Part shown: positions 1 to 9,279 of the stretch, piece by piece
Layout: every line of letters starts with the position of its first letter
Position numbering within the stretch: the stretch's first letter is position 1
Assembly (NCBI RefSeq): GCF_000236905.1
Contig: NC_016522.1
Span: forward strand, 372,001 to 436,000
Direction of reading: 5' to 3'
From: Tetrapisispora phaffii CBS 4417
Taxonomy: Eukaryota; Ascomycota; Saccharomycetes; Saccharomycetales; Saccharomycetaceae
Length of the DNA stretch: 64,000 nucleotides
The notes under the pieces: generated by a model
Seen by the model: only the letters and a program-made list of their open reading frames with translations
Database searches by the model: none
What the model was told of the DNA's origin: nothing
Program-made: the position numbers and the translations under genes

Positions 1-1461
1 AACGAAATTGATTACCTCTTTCTTTTATTGTTCGAAAAAGAGGGGCAATTGTTGTTTTTATGGCGCTAAGATTAGCGTAAGACAGAGTAGTGATCCTATA
101 AATACTGTACAATTGCGTAGATACAAAAAACAAACGGTAAAGATATTCCCAGCGACGAAGCAACGAGCAGATACTACGCTGTTTGAAAGAAACGTAGTGA
201 TCTTAACTGATTTTTTCTGAGACAACCGCCGTGGTTATCATGTTGCTATTAAATTTGTAGACCATAGAAAGCACAAAAGATGCAATACCTAGTTCTTAGG
301 AGATACTGGTCTAGCCAGAAAAACCGCTAGAACAATTTACAATTGGCGAATACAAAGAGCTCTAAGAAAACAGCAGACAATTCCACAAACATTATAAATG
401 TCATCTTCATTATTTTGTATTGAAAAGTATGAACCAATTCGATTGTTCCTAGAGAAGTATGTATGACTATCATTTTCAACTTGTCACATATATCACGTAG
501 GAAATTATAGGCGATTGATGATATATTGTGTGCTATTTACGCACCTTTACCGTACGATCGTCAGCGTTGTTCTCCAATATATGTATTGCAATATTGTGAA
601 TCAAAACGATTTAAAAAACAACTCATTTGCAACAAACGTAGTCGGTTAAGAAGTAAATAAAGTATGCAAGCATAAGAAGAGAAATTTCATTATCGCACTA
701 TTTCATTTACGTGTGGTGAAATAACACATAACATAACATGCACCGATACCAATATGTATATGTAGATTGTGTTTAATCACAAAACAAAAACAAGCTGCTC
801 CTCAATTTTATACTTACTATGAATGTTTTCTTAACCACATCCCTCTAAATTTGGGACGACGACAGTAAAGCTATTCTTTATAACTAGCAATTACAAGGAT
901 AGTTCACAGAAACACATACATTGGAGAAACGATAAAGCTCAATAGTCAGATTTTAATGTAAAGATGACTGTTTCTAAGAGTATATATATATATATATATA
1001 CATATGCATATATGTACACTTAGATATTCTACTGATCAAAGCTAAGACCATTATCCATCCGTAGAATATCAACGTCTTTTCTTGCTCTGCTTTACTTTGT
1101 CAACTGTAGAAATATATATTATAACAGATATATATATTTCTTTTACGTATTATTCATGGTATATTTCCTGCTGCAGTTACAACTATTTATATAGCTTCAC
1201 ATATGTTACGTTGTGTATTTTTCAAACGTATTTATATATTTCAACTTATACGCCTTATTATCGTTGTTGCCAATATTTATTTTCAAATATATACATACAC
1301 ACACATATATATAGGTATATTTCAGGTAGTGATATTATTAATTTATCTCTTCAATTTCATTAATTAGACTACTACATCACTGGTAGTGTTGTAATTACAT
1401 TTGTTTTGATATATAAATACCAGTAAAAAGGGAACGTTCAGAAAGACAACCAAAATAAAGA
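1..1461. other. Intergenic region upstream of CUB1
   Basis: No convincing gene is seen. Short open frames near 8-220 and 1082-1363 are rich in Tyr/Ile or otherwise lack family resemblance and look like chance frames in AT-rich DNA. A TA microsatellite lies near 981-1000. The last part is the presumed promoter and leader of CUB1. Confidence 0.7.
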
Positions 1462-3117
1462 ATGATTAACATTACGAGTGTTACCGATTTCAAGGAAATG
1501 TCCTATGGTGTTCCAGAATCTGAACATGATATTTTGAAATATTTGATCGATGTTCGAGTTAGATTAACGCAATTGAAAACTAATAGAAGCAAGTATTTGA
1601 ATTCGAAAGAAGTTAGATTACTTCATCAAGAAGTTTTAACTAAAGTTAGAGAATTGGATGATATTAGAAAATCTAAATTAAAAGATGACGGACAGGACGA
1701 CAGTCAAACTCAACAAATTACAACTTTATTATGCAATTTGACTTTGCATAATAAAGTCGATTCTTTAGTTGATGATGTCTTCCAATTGTTATCACTATGT
1801 TTCTTAACTGTTGGCTTAAAAAATTCTGCTCCTGCCACATACACATCTTTATCTACTGTTCAAAAACTTCTAGAGCATTTGGATGAGTCTAATATCTTCA
1901 CAAATCATGATTTGAGACCAATCAAGGAGAGATTAGATGAAATTTCAAAAATTGTTCAAAACAATTCTTATAAAAATTATGAGTTTAATGAAGATGAAAT
2001 TAATCCAAACCAAGTGGATGATGACGAAATAAAGCAAAATTTAATTGAAGAAGATTTATTGCTAAGAGCTAAGTTAAAGTTTTGCAACGATGAATTTGCA
2101 AGAATACACTCTAAACTAGAGGAAATTGATCCAGAATTAAATAGTATTATGGAAAAATTGTATCACATTAGAAGAAACTTATTATCTTTGGCTTCTCCAA
2201 CTCACAAGATTGATACCACAGAAAACATATCGATTTTCAATAATAATGAAGAATCAAGAAAAATGTTAAAACACTTAAGTGATGAATTAACTGAATTAGA
2301 AACACATAGAGATGAAGATGGTAATTTCAAATCTCTTGAAACTAACGAGGTTAAATTAAAGGGTCAAAATGCATTAGCTGGTTTAGTTGATAACTGTCAC
2401 GATTTGATAAACGATTTTACTAATTCTAGTGGAGATAATCAAATTTTGGACAAAAATTTGCAACCAATATACAATAATTTGATAAACATAAAAACTAATT
2501 TGGCAAATTTAATGATTACTAGAAGATGGACTTTAAGAGAGACAGACTTGTTTCAATACCAAAAGCGTTTAAAAGAAATTGATGATCAAAGAGTTAATGG
2601 AAAATTCCCATCAGAATCAGGAAATACTAAAGGTCAATCTATTTTGTTGTATTTATTACGTAGATGTTACGCTATTATTTACAAATTATTAGAAAGCTCT
2701 GAACCTGTTTCTGAGTCCTTACAACCAATTCATAACCAATTATCTACCACTAGACGGTGTCTACTAGCTTTAAAGAGAATGGGTGGTGTTAATAGTCCAA
2801 GGGAGTTATATCCATATCAATTAAAATTGGCTTCTCTTGACGAGCTAAGAATTGACGGTAAATTTTATGATTCAAGCGGTGAAATTCCAGAAGGCCAAGG
2901 GACATTGAATGCTTTACTAGCAGAATGTTTTGATATGCTTCATGAGCTAGAGATTGAATCTGAAGAGAGTGTTGATAATGAGAACGACACTGCTGATTCC
3001 ATACAAGATGATAATGAAGATTATAGAGATGTATCCGATGATGATCGTCCAGCTGCTAGAAGTTTGAACACTATTGCAACTGGTATTAATGATGAAAATC
3101 CAAGCGAAGAAGATTAA
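1462..3117 (+). CDS. CUB1: CUB1 (YPL260W) orthologue, UPF0662 family protein
   Basis: The protein is 551 aa, the length I recall for S. cerevisiae Cub1/YPL260W, a conserved fungal protein genetically linked to DNA repair and proteasome function but of unknown biochemistry. No membrane segment or signal peptide is seen. The sequence is helical and internally repetitive: a unit built on an acidic L-x-E/D-x-x-R core followed by G-K/N-F, then G-Q and a leucine-rich stretch with a Cys, recurs around residues 281, 374 and 459, with a weaker copy near 66. Segments resembling LxPIxxxL occur between the units. The C-terminal 50 residues are very acidic and probably disordered. The ATG at 1462 is the first in frame and is preceded by an A-rich leader. 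It converges on LGE1, which is not its neighbour in S. cerevisiae. Confidence 0.9.
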   Translation: MINITSVTDFKEMSYGVPESEHDILKYLIDVRVRLTQLKTNRSKYLNSKEVRLLHQEVLTKVRELDDIRKSKLKDDGQDDSQTQQITTLLCNLTLHNKVDSLVDDVFQLLSLCFLTVGLKNSAPATYTSLSTVQKLLEHLDESNIFTNHDLRPIKERLDEISKIVQNNSYKNYEFNEDEINPNQVDDDEIKQNLIEEDLLLRAKLKFCNDEFARIHSKLEEIDPELNSIMEKLYHIRRNLLSLASPTHKIDTTENISIFNNNEESRKMLKHLSDELTELETHRDEDGNFKSLETNEVKLKGQNALAGLVDNCHDLINDFTNSSGDNQILDKNLQPIYNNLINIKTNLANLMITRRWTLRETDLFQYQKRLKEIDDQRVNGKFPSESGNTKGQSILLYLLRRCYAIIYKLLESSEPVSESLQPIHNQLSTTRRCLLALKRMGGVNSPRELYPYQLKLASLDELRIDGKFYDSSGEIPEGQGTLNALLAECFDMLHELEIESEESVDNENDTADSIQDDNEDYRDVSDDDRPAARSLNTIATGINDENPSEED

Positions 3118-3386
3118 TTGTTTGCTTTATTAAATAGTGGACAAGACATTATATCTTGATCTTCATAAAAGAAAATGTTGATACACAATGATTTAAGAAC
3201 TGTTTAATATGTTAAAAATATTTATCCGATATAGGTATTGTAGTTAAAATAAAATAGAATTTAAATAAGTTATTGTATTTGTATGTATTCCATCCAAAAT
3301 ATGCGGTGAAGAACTATTTTTAAATATCAATAAGCCTTGTTTTTTGTTTTGTCACTTATGCTTATCAATTTTGTTATCATATAATG

Positions 3387-4322
3387 TTACATCAATAAAA
3401 TTGAATCTAAATTTTCTTGAGTTAGCTGAACATTCAATGCATCTCTTTCACCTTGTGTGTTTAATAAATCATACTCTAATTCGGTCTTTAGTATTTTATA
3501 CTTTATAGCTTGCAAACTTTTATCAATGTTATCATTATCTATAAACACTTTCTTAATATCATCCGCATTTTTCTTATCCTCATTCAAATTTGTTAAATAA
3601 TAAAATGGAGATATGTCTGAAGTGAATGTTTCTTTATTCAATTTTAAATCTTCATTATCATTATAGTTAGTTTGTTCGCTTGAATTTTGTGTATGATGTC
3701 TTTGTTGATAAGGAGTTGACGTTCTTGAAGGGTATGAAGGAGAATTAGTATGTACTCGTGTATCTACCTTTGCATGATACCCTGATTCCCCCATGCTGTT
3801 ATTTATTGAGGTATCCTGTAGATGGTCTTCGTACACATCATCACCAGTAATGCCTCTATTTGCAAGATCGTGGTATTCATTATTAGCCGTTGATTTATAT
3901 GATTTATAATTGGAATAGTAACCCCCATTGTTATATTGATGCTGTTTTCTATTTTGATTATAATATTTATTTGCGCTATTATAATTGTTATTCGTGTAAT
4001 ATGTATGGGAAGCGTTAGTATAATAATTATTTGAATTATGATAGTGTGGCTTGTTTTTATTGTAGTATATCCCATTACCTGCAGTCTTTGCATGTGCGGG
4101 ACTATTATCTACGCCTTCTTCATTTCTTGAGTTGTAGTTATTATTGTAACGCCCCGAATTATAACCAGAATTAAATCTTGAGTTATAAGCATTACTATTA
4201 TCATATTTGTGCTTATTTGGATGGGTATTACCTGCACTACTTGAACCAGCAGCGCTACCTCTTGATGAATTAACAGAGGACGTTGATTGATCTGGGTATT
4301 TATTATATCTGCTACCGCTCAT
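3387..4322 (-). CDS. LGE1: LGE1 orthologue, Bre1-binding cofactor of H2B ubiquitination
   Basis: The 311-aa protein has a long N-terminal low-complexity region (residues 1 to about 150) dominated by Tyr, Asn, Ser, Gly and Arg, and a short helical C-terminus (about 255-311) that looks like a coiled coil. This is the architecture of yeast Lge1: a sticky disordered region that drives condensation and a C-terminal coiled coil that binds the E3 ligase Bre1, which with Rad6 ubiquitinates histone H2B at transcribed genes. Recognition rests on this composition, on size, and on synteny, because the next genes (LEE1, KTR6 position, OAZ1, ARL3) follow the S. cerevisiae YPL055C-YPL051W order. The low-complexity part itself cannot prove orthology. 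A CACGTG box and a Reb1-type TTACCCG lie upstream. Confidence 0.85.
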   Translation of the reverse strand: MSGSRYNKYPDQSTSSVNSSRGSAAGSSSAGNTHPNKHKYDNSNAYNSRFNSGYNSGRYNNNYNSRNEEGVDNSPAHAKTAGNGIYYNKNKPHYHNSNNYYTNASHTYYTNNNYNSANKYYNQNRKQHQYNNGGYYSNYKSYKSTANNEYHDLANRGITGDDVYEDHLQDTSINNSMGESGYHAKVDTRVHTNSPSYPSRTSTPYQQRHHTQNSSEQTNYNDNEDLKLNKETFTSDISPFYYLTNLNEDKKNADDIKKVFIDNDNIDKSLQAIKYKILKTELEYDLLNTQGERDALNVQLTQENLDSILLM

Positions 4323-4359
4323 GCTTGGTTCTGTATGGTTACTGGTATGCTATAAATTG

Positions 4360-4394
4360 CACACGCACACAAATATATATGTGTGTCTGTGTGT
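4360..4394. repeat. CA/TG-rich imperfect inverted repeat before LGE1
   Basis: A CA-rich stretch, an AT core and a TG-rich stretch follow one another, so the two sides can pair imperfectly. It lies about 38-72 bases upstream of the LGE1 start codon and could fold in the LGE1 leader RNA or as a cruciform. It may equally be a chance pair of adjacent microsatellites. Confidence 0.4.
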
Positions 4395-4466
4395 AGTTTG
4401 TATATGTTTGTATATGTATTGAACAAATATTGAAATTTCAATATATTGCAGAATTGAAAATTTGAG

Positions 4467-4472
4467 CACGTG
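4467..4472. promoter_or_regulatory. CACGTG box upstream of LGE1
   Basis: The sequence reads GCACGTGAC, a good match to Cbf1-type E-boxes, 145 bases upstream of the LGE1 start. Binding is inferred only from the motif. Confidence 0.45.
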
Positions 4473-4526
4473 ACAAAAATGATAAAAAGACTATGAATCC
4501 GGGCAAATAGTAAAACGCATTTATGT

Positions 4527-4533
4527 TTACCCG
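4527..4533 (+). promoter_or_regulatory. Reb1-type site TTACCCG
   Basis: An exact TTACCCG lies about 205 bases upstream of LGE1 and 60 bases from the CACGTG box. Reb1 sites commonly mark nucleosome-free promoters in yeasts of this family. No other evidence is available. Confidence 0.4.
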
Positions 4534-6557
4534 AAGATGACTAAAAAAGGTAGATTGAGTCCGCGTGATGGGCGGCTGAAGTAATTATTCGTATAGCAGC
4601 AGATGGAGAAAATAGATAGTACAAGGAGATAGGCCCCGACTATACACGCATGAGATGCACATATATGCAACAAAAGTACACACGTGTATGATAGTTTCAA
4701 ACAATTGTGGAAATGAAACCCTACTGGTATGGTTGGTTGAATGTAAAGAGTTCTTTAAAAGATGCGTGTTAAACTGCTTTATTGTACATAGTCGTTAACT
4801 AAAAGAAAGACCAAGTTATAAAATACAACCACAATGAAGCAATCCAAATTCACATGGTAATGCATTATACATATATTAAGCAAGCAGCTATCATTTAACA
4901 GTGTTGCCATACATGCAATCACCTCCATAACATTCGCAAAAGAGAAAACGCTTCCATTTTTAAATGCCGATTTTTCTGTAACATATAATCAATTTGAACG
5001 CTCCGCCGTGACAGAGGACGCCCTTAGTATATTGATTCTTATCGGTATTACTCTATTGGAGTAATCTCAAAAAGATTGTTTCGTCGTGTGTCATTGGAAA
5101 CTGTTGATAAGGGAACGTTAGCTTCGGATTTTCTGGCGTGGTTTATCTTCATACTAACTTTTAACAAGATATAACAAATAATGATGAAAAAATAAAACTG
5201 TTGGATTATCGTACCACACGCACGCGCAAACAGGAAGACATACCTACACCAACAAGCCGAAATTATATATTAGTTTCAAATTGAGTGGGCTTACTCCAAT
5301 ATTCTCAAACTTGCGTGATCCGCGTGCCGTCTGTCGTCTGTCGTTTATCGTTTATCCAAATCTAATGCACCCCCATACATCTGTAATAAGATAAGCTAGG
5401 CGAGTATTGTTGGTTTATCAAAAATTCCTGAAACGCAACAATTACCCTTTTTGCATACAGCACCAGTTGAAACTAATACAACCACCACACTGTATTATCA
5501 TTTGCATAACAATTTGGTATTACGGACGCTAATTAAATGCCAACACAAAGTTTAATTATAGTCATTAACTACTATTCACACTACAGTATTGTTACGGAGT
5601 CTGCAAGTTGTACATTGTTGAGGAACCAATGAGTGGGTGTAAGCATAGAATGCTGGTGTTTGGGTGTGTCTATGTGGATGCATATTCATGTGTTATGTGG
5701 CTCGTTCAGTTCCATCATCAAAACGCTTTGTACTCTTTGGGTAGAAACAAAAAGGGCGACTGCCACTACAAAAAATACCTTAATTCGCGTTGTTGCTGTT
5801 GTTCTTTCTTGGAGGATAAGCCATGACTACTAATTGTATGCTACTATGGATGACTATAAGTTAATTCGTATCTGTAATATAGTCGGATTCCCAAATCAAT
5901 CCATTTCACATGATATTCCTCCTTAAACTAATCATACATGCGCCGCCCCTCCGCCCCCTCTCTCTTCTTCCCCTTCTTTTATCTCCCACTGAACATTATT
6001 TTGTTGGTGAAATTCAAAACCATAATAATTAATTACGATGCTAATCAATTGTCTATATCTGTCGCTCTTAATGAAATGGGTTCCCTTTATTTTAATATCG
6101 CTCTTTGAAATTACGTATATCATTATTTTATAGCATTGAAGAGTTAGGCTATGGTTTTGTTTTGGCTTTGTTTTAATCTATTTCAATATTATATAATATT
6201 ACAATACTATGTAAAATATTGTTTTCTTGGCTTTTAGGTTGTCATTACTTAAAATGTACATTGTTTAATTGATGTCTTTACTTTATTTTTCTCTATAGAA
6301 ACAACTTTAATTTCTAATAGAATCATTCTGACGACATCAGAGATTGAGATAGTGATTGCATATTTTGATATCCCTTCAAGTGCTCTTGATTTTATTTCTA
6401 TTTATTTTCCATCCTGTTCATATTTAAACATTCAATTTTATTTCTATATTCTTTTATAAGAAACTATTCTTGTTCATTATAAATCTCTCTCTATACAGTG
6501 TATATTATATTTATTGCTTCATCTATATATATATATACAAGCGTCTATACACTAAAC

Positions 6558-7619
6558 ATGCACACTATGAGTTCTAGTATAAAAGATAACAAAGAATCTG
6601 AACTTGGCGAGGCGTTCTCACCAGAACAACAAAAGGTCATTATGCAACATTTAATGATAACAAAACAGTTGAACATCAACGTTAAGAACTATTCACATGT
6701 TCCTTGCAAATTCTTCAAATCAGGAAAATGTCAGGCCGGTGAACATTGCAAATTCTCACATCAATCGAATATTTTAAATTCTGCTAATTTAATTCCATGC
6801 AAGTATTACAAAAAGGGACACTGTAAGTTTGGTGAACATTGTGTCAATTCTCATGAACTGACATCGCCATCATTAGAACAAACTATAAATACTCAAACAA
6901 ACAGCAATGATAGGAGCAGAAGTAAGCTTGAGGTTGCAGATGATGACAGCATTGATTCCATCAGTATGCTTGCCGCAAATAATAATCTATTAAGTCTAAG
7001 AAATGGTGGTGTCCATTTAGGCAGCTCATACGAAGAGTCCGCGAGAAATATCAATTCAACTTTCGCTAGTTCCATACCTTCTTCAAGTACGAACAGTTTT
7101 GCTCCTTATAACTATAATAGAGCAGGCTTTGCGACTCCGATCTCGTCTGTGTCGTCATCGAGTAATTCATGGCAGAAATCGGCAATTATGGAAAATAATA
7201 GATATCCACAAATGACCCCAACCTCGTCAACATATGCTTCAACAAGACCAAATACGCCTAGCAACTATTCCAACTATCATTTGGAAAGATATTCACGTAG
7301 GTATAGTAATAATAATGGTAATTTTGGATATCAAATAAAAGAGGAAGAAGGGTCAATGCAGCCTATGGAACCAAATTACAGCGTATTTCCGCCATATTCT
7401 CAACAGTATGGATACCCACCTCAATTTGACCATGGTAAAAATGGCATTAGTAATGATATGCCCTTGATGATGCAAATGCAACAATCAAATTTCCATAAAA
7501 ATTACTCGAATGTTCCTCTCTCGCCGACGTCACAATATCCTATGTCTGCAAATGATTTTACTTTCGAAAATCATAGTATACAGTTAGAGGATACATTATT
7601 TTTTTTTGATGACTTTTAA
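6558..7619 (+). CDS. LEE1: LEE1 orthologue, tandem CCCH zinc-finger protein
   Basis: Two consecutive CCCH zinc fingers with spacing C-x7-C-x5-C-x3-H lie at about residues 30-50 and 60-80, and both share a G-E-H-C element before the last Cys. The rest is Ser/Asn/Tyr-rich and apparently disordered, ending in a short acidic-aromatic tail with three Phe. S. cerevisiae Lee1 is a small two-finger protein of unknown function, probably RNA-binding by analogy with other CCCH proteins. The position next to LGE1 matches YPL054W. The open frame extends 60 bases further upstream, but that stretch is Ile/Tyr-rich leader-like sequence, so I place the start at the ATG at 6558 (another ATG is at 6567). At about 353 aa it is somewhat longer than the S. 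cerevisiae protein. Confidence 0.85.
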   Translation: MHTMSSSIKDNKESELGEAFSPEQQKVIMQHLMITKQLNINVKNYSHVPCKFFKSGKCQAGEHCKFSHQSNILNSANLIPCKYYKKGHCKFGEHCVNSHELTSPSLEQTINTQTNSNDRSRSKLEVADDDSIDSISMLAANNNLLSLRNGGVHLGSSYEESARNINSTFASSIPSSSTNSFAPYNYNRAGFATPISSVSSSSNSWQKSAIMENNRYPQMTPTSSTYASTRPNTPSNYSNYHLERYSRRYSNNNGNFGYQIKEEEGSMQPMEPNYSVFPPYSQQYGYPPQFDHGKNGISNDMPLMMQMQQSNFHKNYSNVPLSPTSQYPMSANDFTFENHSIQLEDTLFFFDDF

Positions 7620-8064
7620 ACTATCAATAATACAAGTGGGTAGATAAAGTCAAATACTCAAATTATTGATTTATTCAGTCTTTTATGAAATAAAATAACA
7701 TTACACGTAAAAAATCCATAGAGATTAAAGATGGGAAAACTAGAAACATTTACTTTCAAAAAGAGGTATAGTAATTATAGGTTAATACAAGTTCTAAATA
7801 TTCTGCAACGTTCTTTCCGTGATGGATAGACACGTTTTATTCTTCTTTTTTTAATACGCAAGATCAATGTCATATCTTGTTACAAAAGCAAATAGGTTAC
7901 AGATATTATCTCAATATTGTTAGAAGTAAATATTTGAAATTATGTGATGGTCTCTTTTCATGCACATATATACATACATATATATATTAGTATTTATATC
8001 TCCAATGGTATATATCTATAATTTTAAAACCGAATATACAGGTATATATGCTGAATAAGTTTAT
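7620..8064. other. Convergent intergenic region LEE1-KTR6
   Basis: This is the 3' region shared by two convergent genes. It is AT-rich with TATATA runs near 7967-7990 that could serve as polyadenylation efficiency elements. I see no gene. Confidence 0.6.
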
Positions 8065-9279
8065 TTAACCGGTGTGATTTGTCCAACCCATTGGTTTTGT
8101 TAAATTTTGTGCATTATGGTATTGAACACCACAGGAATAGTCCTGCCAGGTAAAATCATCATCTTGGTTACATTCACAATTATACTTTTCATAAATGGCA
8201 TTATCGATAGGACAATTAGTGTATGGAACATGATAATATGAAATTTCAGGAAAGAAATGAATTGCATCTTTTGGTAAAAACAGAGAAGCAGCAATAGAAT
8301 GAACAGGAGCATCACCCCATCTTTCATAGAAAAACCCTCCAGCATGATCTAAATAATCAAAATATTCATTATATGCTTCTGATCTCCAGAAATTCAAATT
8401 ACCAATTTCAAAATTAGACCAAAAATGGCATAAATTATAAGTTTCACCATTATTATCAGAAATAAAATCTATTAGATTATTCTTTGCAATATATTCTGTA
8501 TTATTAGCGACAAAATCTCTTGTAGTCTGCCACAACGATTTGATTGTACTTTCAAACTCATGAATGGTGATAGTAAAACCATATACTTTCTTATTATCTT
8601 GCATGTATTGGAACGGATCGTCCAAAATATCACAAAAATAACCAATACCTGGTTCAACTCTCCAATACCAATCATATTTATCAAGTAGTTCATGTCTCCA
8701 AAAGAAACCAGATTGATAACGACACATATGTCTATACGACTCGGAGTCACCGTATATTATATCGCTCATTCTAATTCTAGTTTCTGCAGCTTTATCTGTA
8801 TCAATATAATCTGGATATGACCAATGTTCTTCTGGGACTAAACCATACTCGATAGTAATATTACCTGCAGCTTCAGAAATTTTGTCTTTGAACTCATCAG
8901 TAAATTCCTCATCATTTAAGAAGACCCATGGATAATTATAATTTTTATTAAATTTTTCTCTAATATATGCAACAGAATTCACCATATCATCCATTTCTTC
9001 ATTTCTAACTAAAGTTACAAAACAAGCGCTTGGTCGAGTGCCAATTTTATCTTCACTGAACGAATCTTCTAAATCCTTCATGATATCATAAGTAGCATTA
9101 ACACTTGGAAACGTATTTAAAATTCTATCTTTATTTATAACTAAAGGTGGTGGTGGAGGTGGTGAAGTCGTTAAATTATTGGTGATTTTAGTTAAAATTG
9201 TTATTAATGATATGATTGAAAACGACACAAATAATAATTTCAAAAATTTCTTCTTAATATAGATTGTTCTTAGACGCAT
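8065..9279 (-). CDS. KTR6: KRE2/MNT1-family alpha-1,2-mannosyltransferase, KTR6 position
   Basis: The 404-aa protein is a type II Golgi membrane protein of glycosyltransferase family 15: a short basic cytoplasmic tail, one membrane anchor at about residues 12-35, a proline-rich stem with six Pro in a row, then the lumenal catalytic domain. Family signatures are visible: the YPWVFLND block, a DWYWRVEP block containing the nucleophile/metal-site region, the YNLCHFWSNFEI block and GGFFYERWGDAPVHS. These enzymes add mannose to N- and O-linked glycans using GDP-mannose, and Ktr6/Mnn6 of S. cerevisiae works in mannosylphosphate transfer. Synteny (LEE1 on one side, OAZ1 and ARL3 on the other) says KTR6, as do the GFFWRH and RVEPGI details. 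The C-terminal half, however, resembles the Kre2/Ktr1 branch more than I remember for Ktr6, so the exact substrate is uncertain. Confidence 0.75.
   Translation of the reverse strand: MRLRTIYIKKKFLKLLFVSFSIISLITILTKITNNLTTSPPPPPPLVINKDRILNTFPSVNATYDIMKDLEDSFSEDKIGTRPSACFVTLVRNEEMDDMVNSVAYIREKFNKNYNYPWVFLNDEEFTDEFKDKISEAAGNITIEYGLVPEEHWSYPDYIDTDKAAETRIRMSDIIYGDSESYRHMCRYQSGFFWRHELLDKYDWYWRVEPGIGYFCDILDDPFQYMQDNKKVYGFTITIHEFESTIKSLWQTTRDFVANNTEYIAKNNLIDFISDNNGETYNLCHFWSNFEIGNLNFWRSEAYNEYFDYLDHAGGFFYERWGDAPVHSIAASLFLPKDAIHFFPEISYYHVPYTNCPIDNAIYEKYNCECNQDDDFTWQDYSCGVQYHNAQNLTKPMGWTNHTG

Larger units (their letters stand above)
4323..6557. other. Long divergent intergenic region LGE1-LEE1
   Basis: This 2.2 kb serves as the shared upstream region of two divergent genes. 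It holds the CACGTGAC and TTACCCG motifs close to LGE1, a Rap1-like element near 5369, and several CA/TG- and TA-rich runs. Small frames at 5608-5833 and 5932-6123 have no family resemblance and no repeated support. I see no gene here. Confidence 0.6.

Noticed and set aside
8..220. 70-codon frame at the window start
   Set aside because: No family resemblance, no conserved neighbour and amino-acid composition of random AT-rich DNA.
1082..1363. 93-codon Tyr/Ile-rich frame upstream of CUB1
   Set aside because: Composition is that of translated TATATA sequence; it lies in a promoter.
5608..5833. Two overlapping frames in the LGE1-LEE1 region
   Set aside because: They read the same DNA in two frames, with Cys runs from repeats and no recognisable domain.
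6498..6557. Upstream in-frame extension of LEE1
   Set aside because: Twenty hydrophobic residues coded by TA-rich leader DNA; the conserved protein starts at 6558 or 6567.
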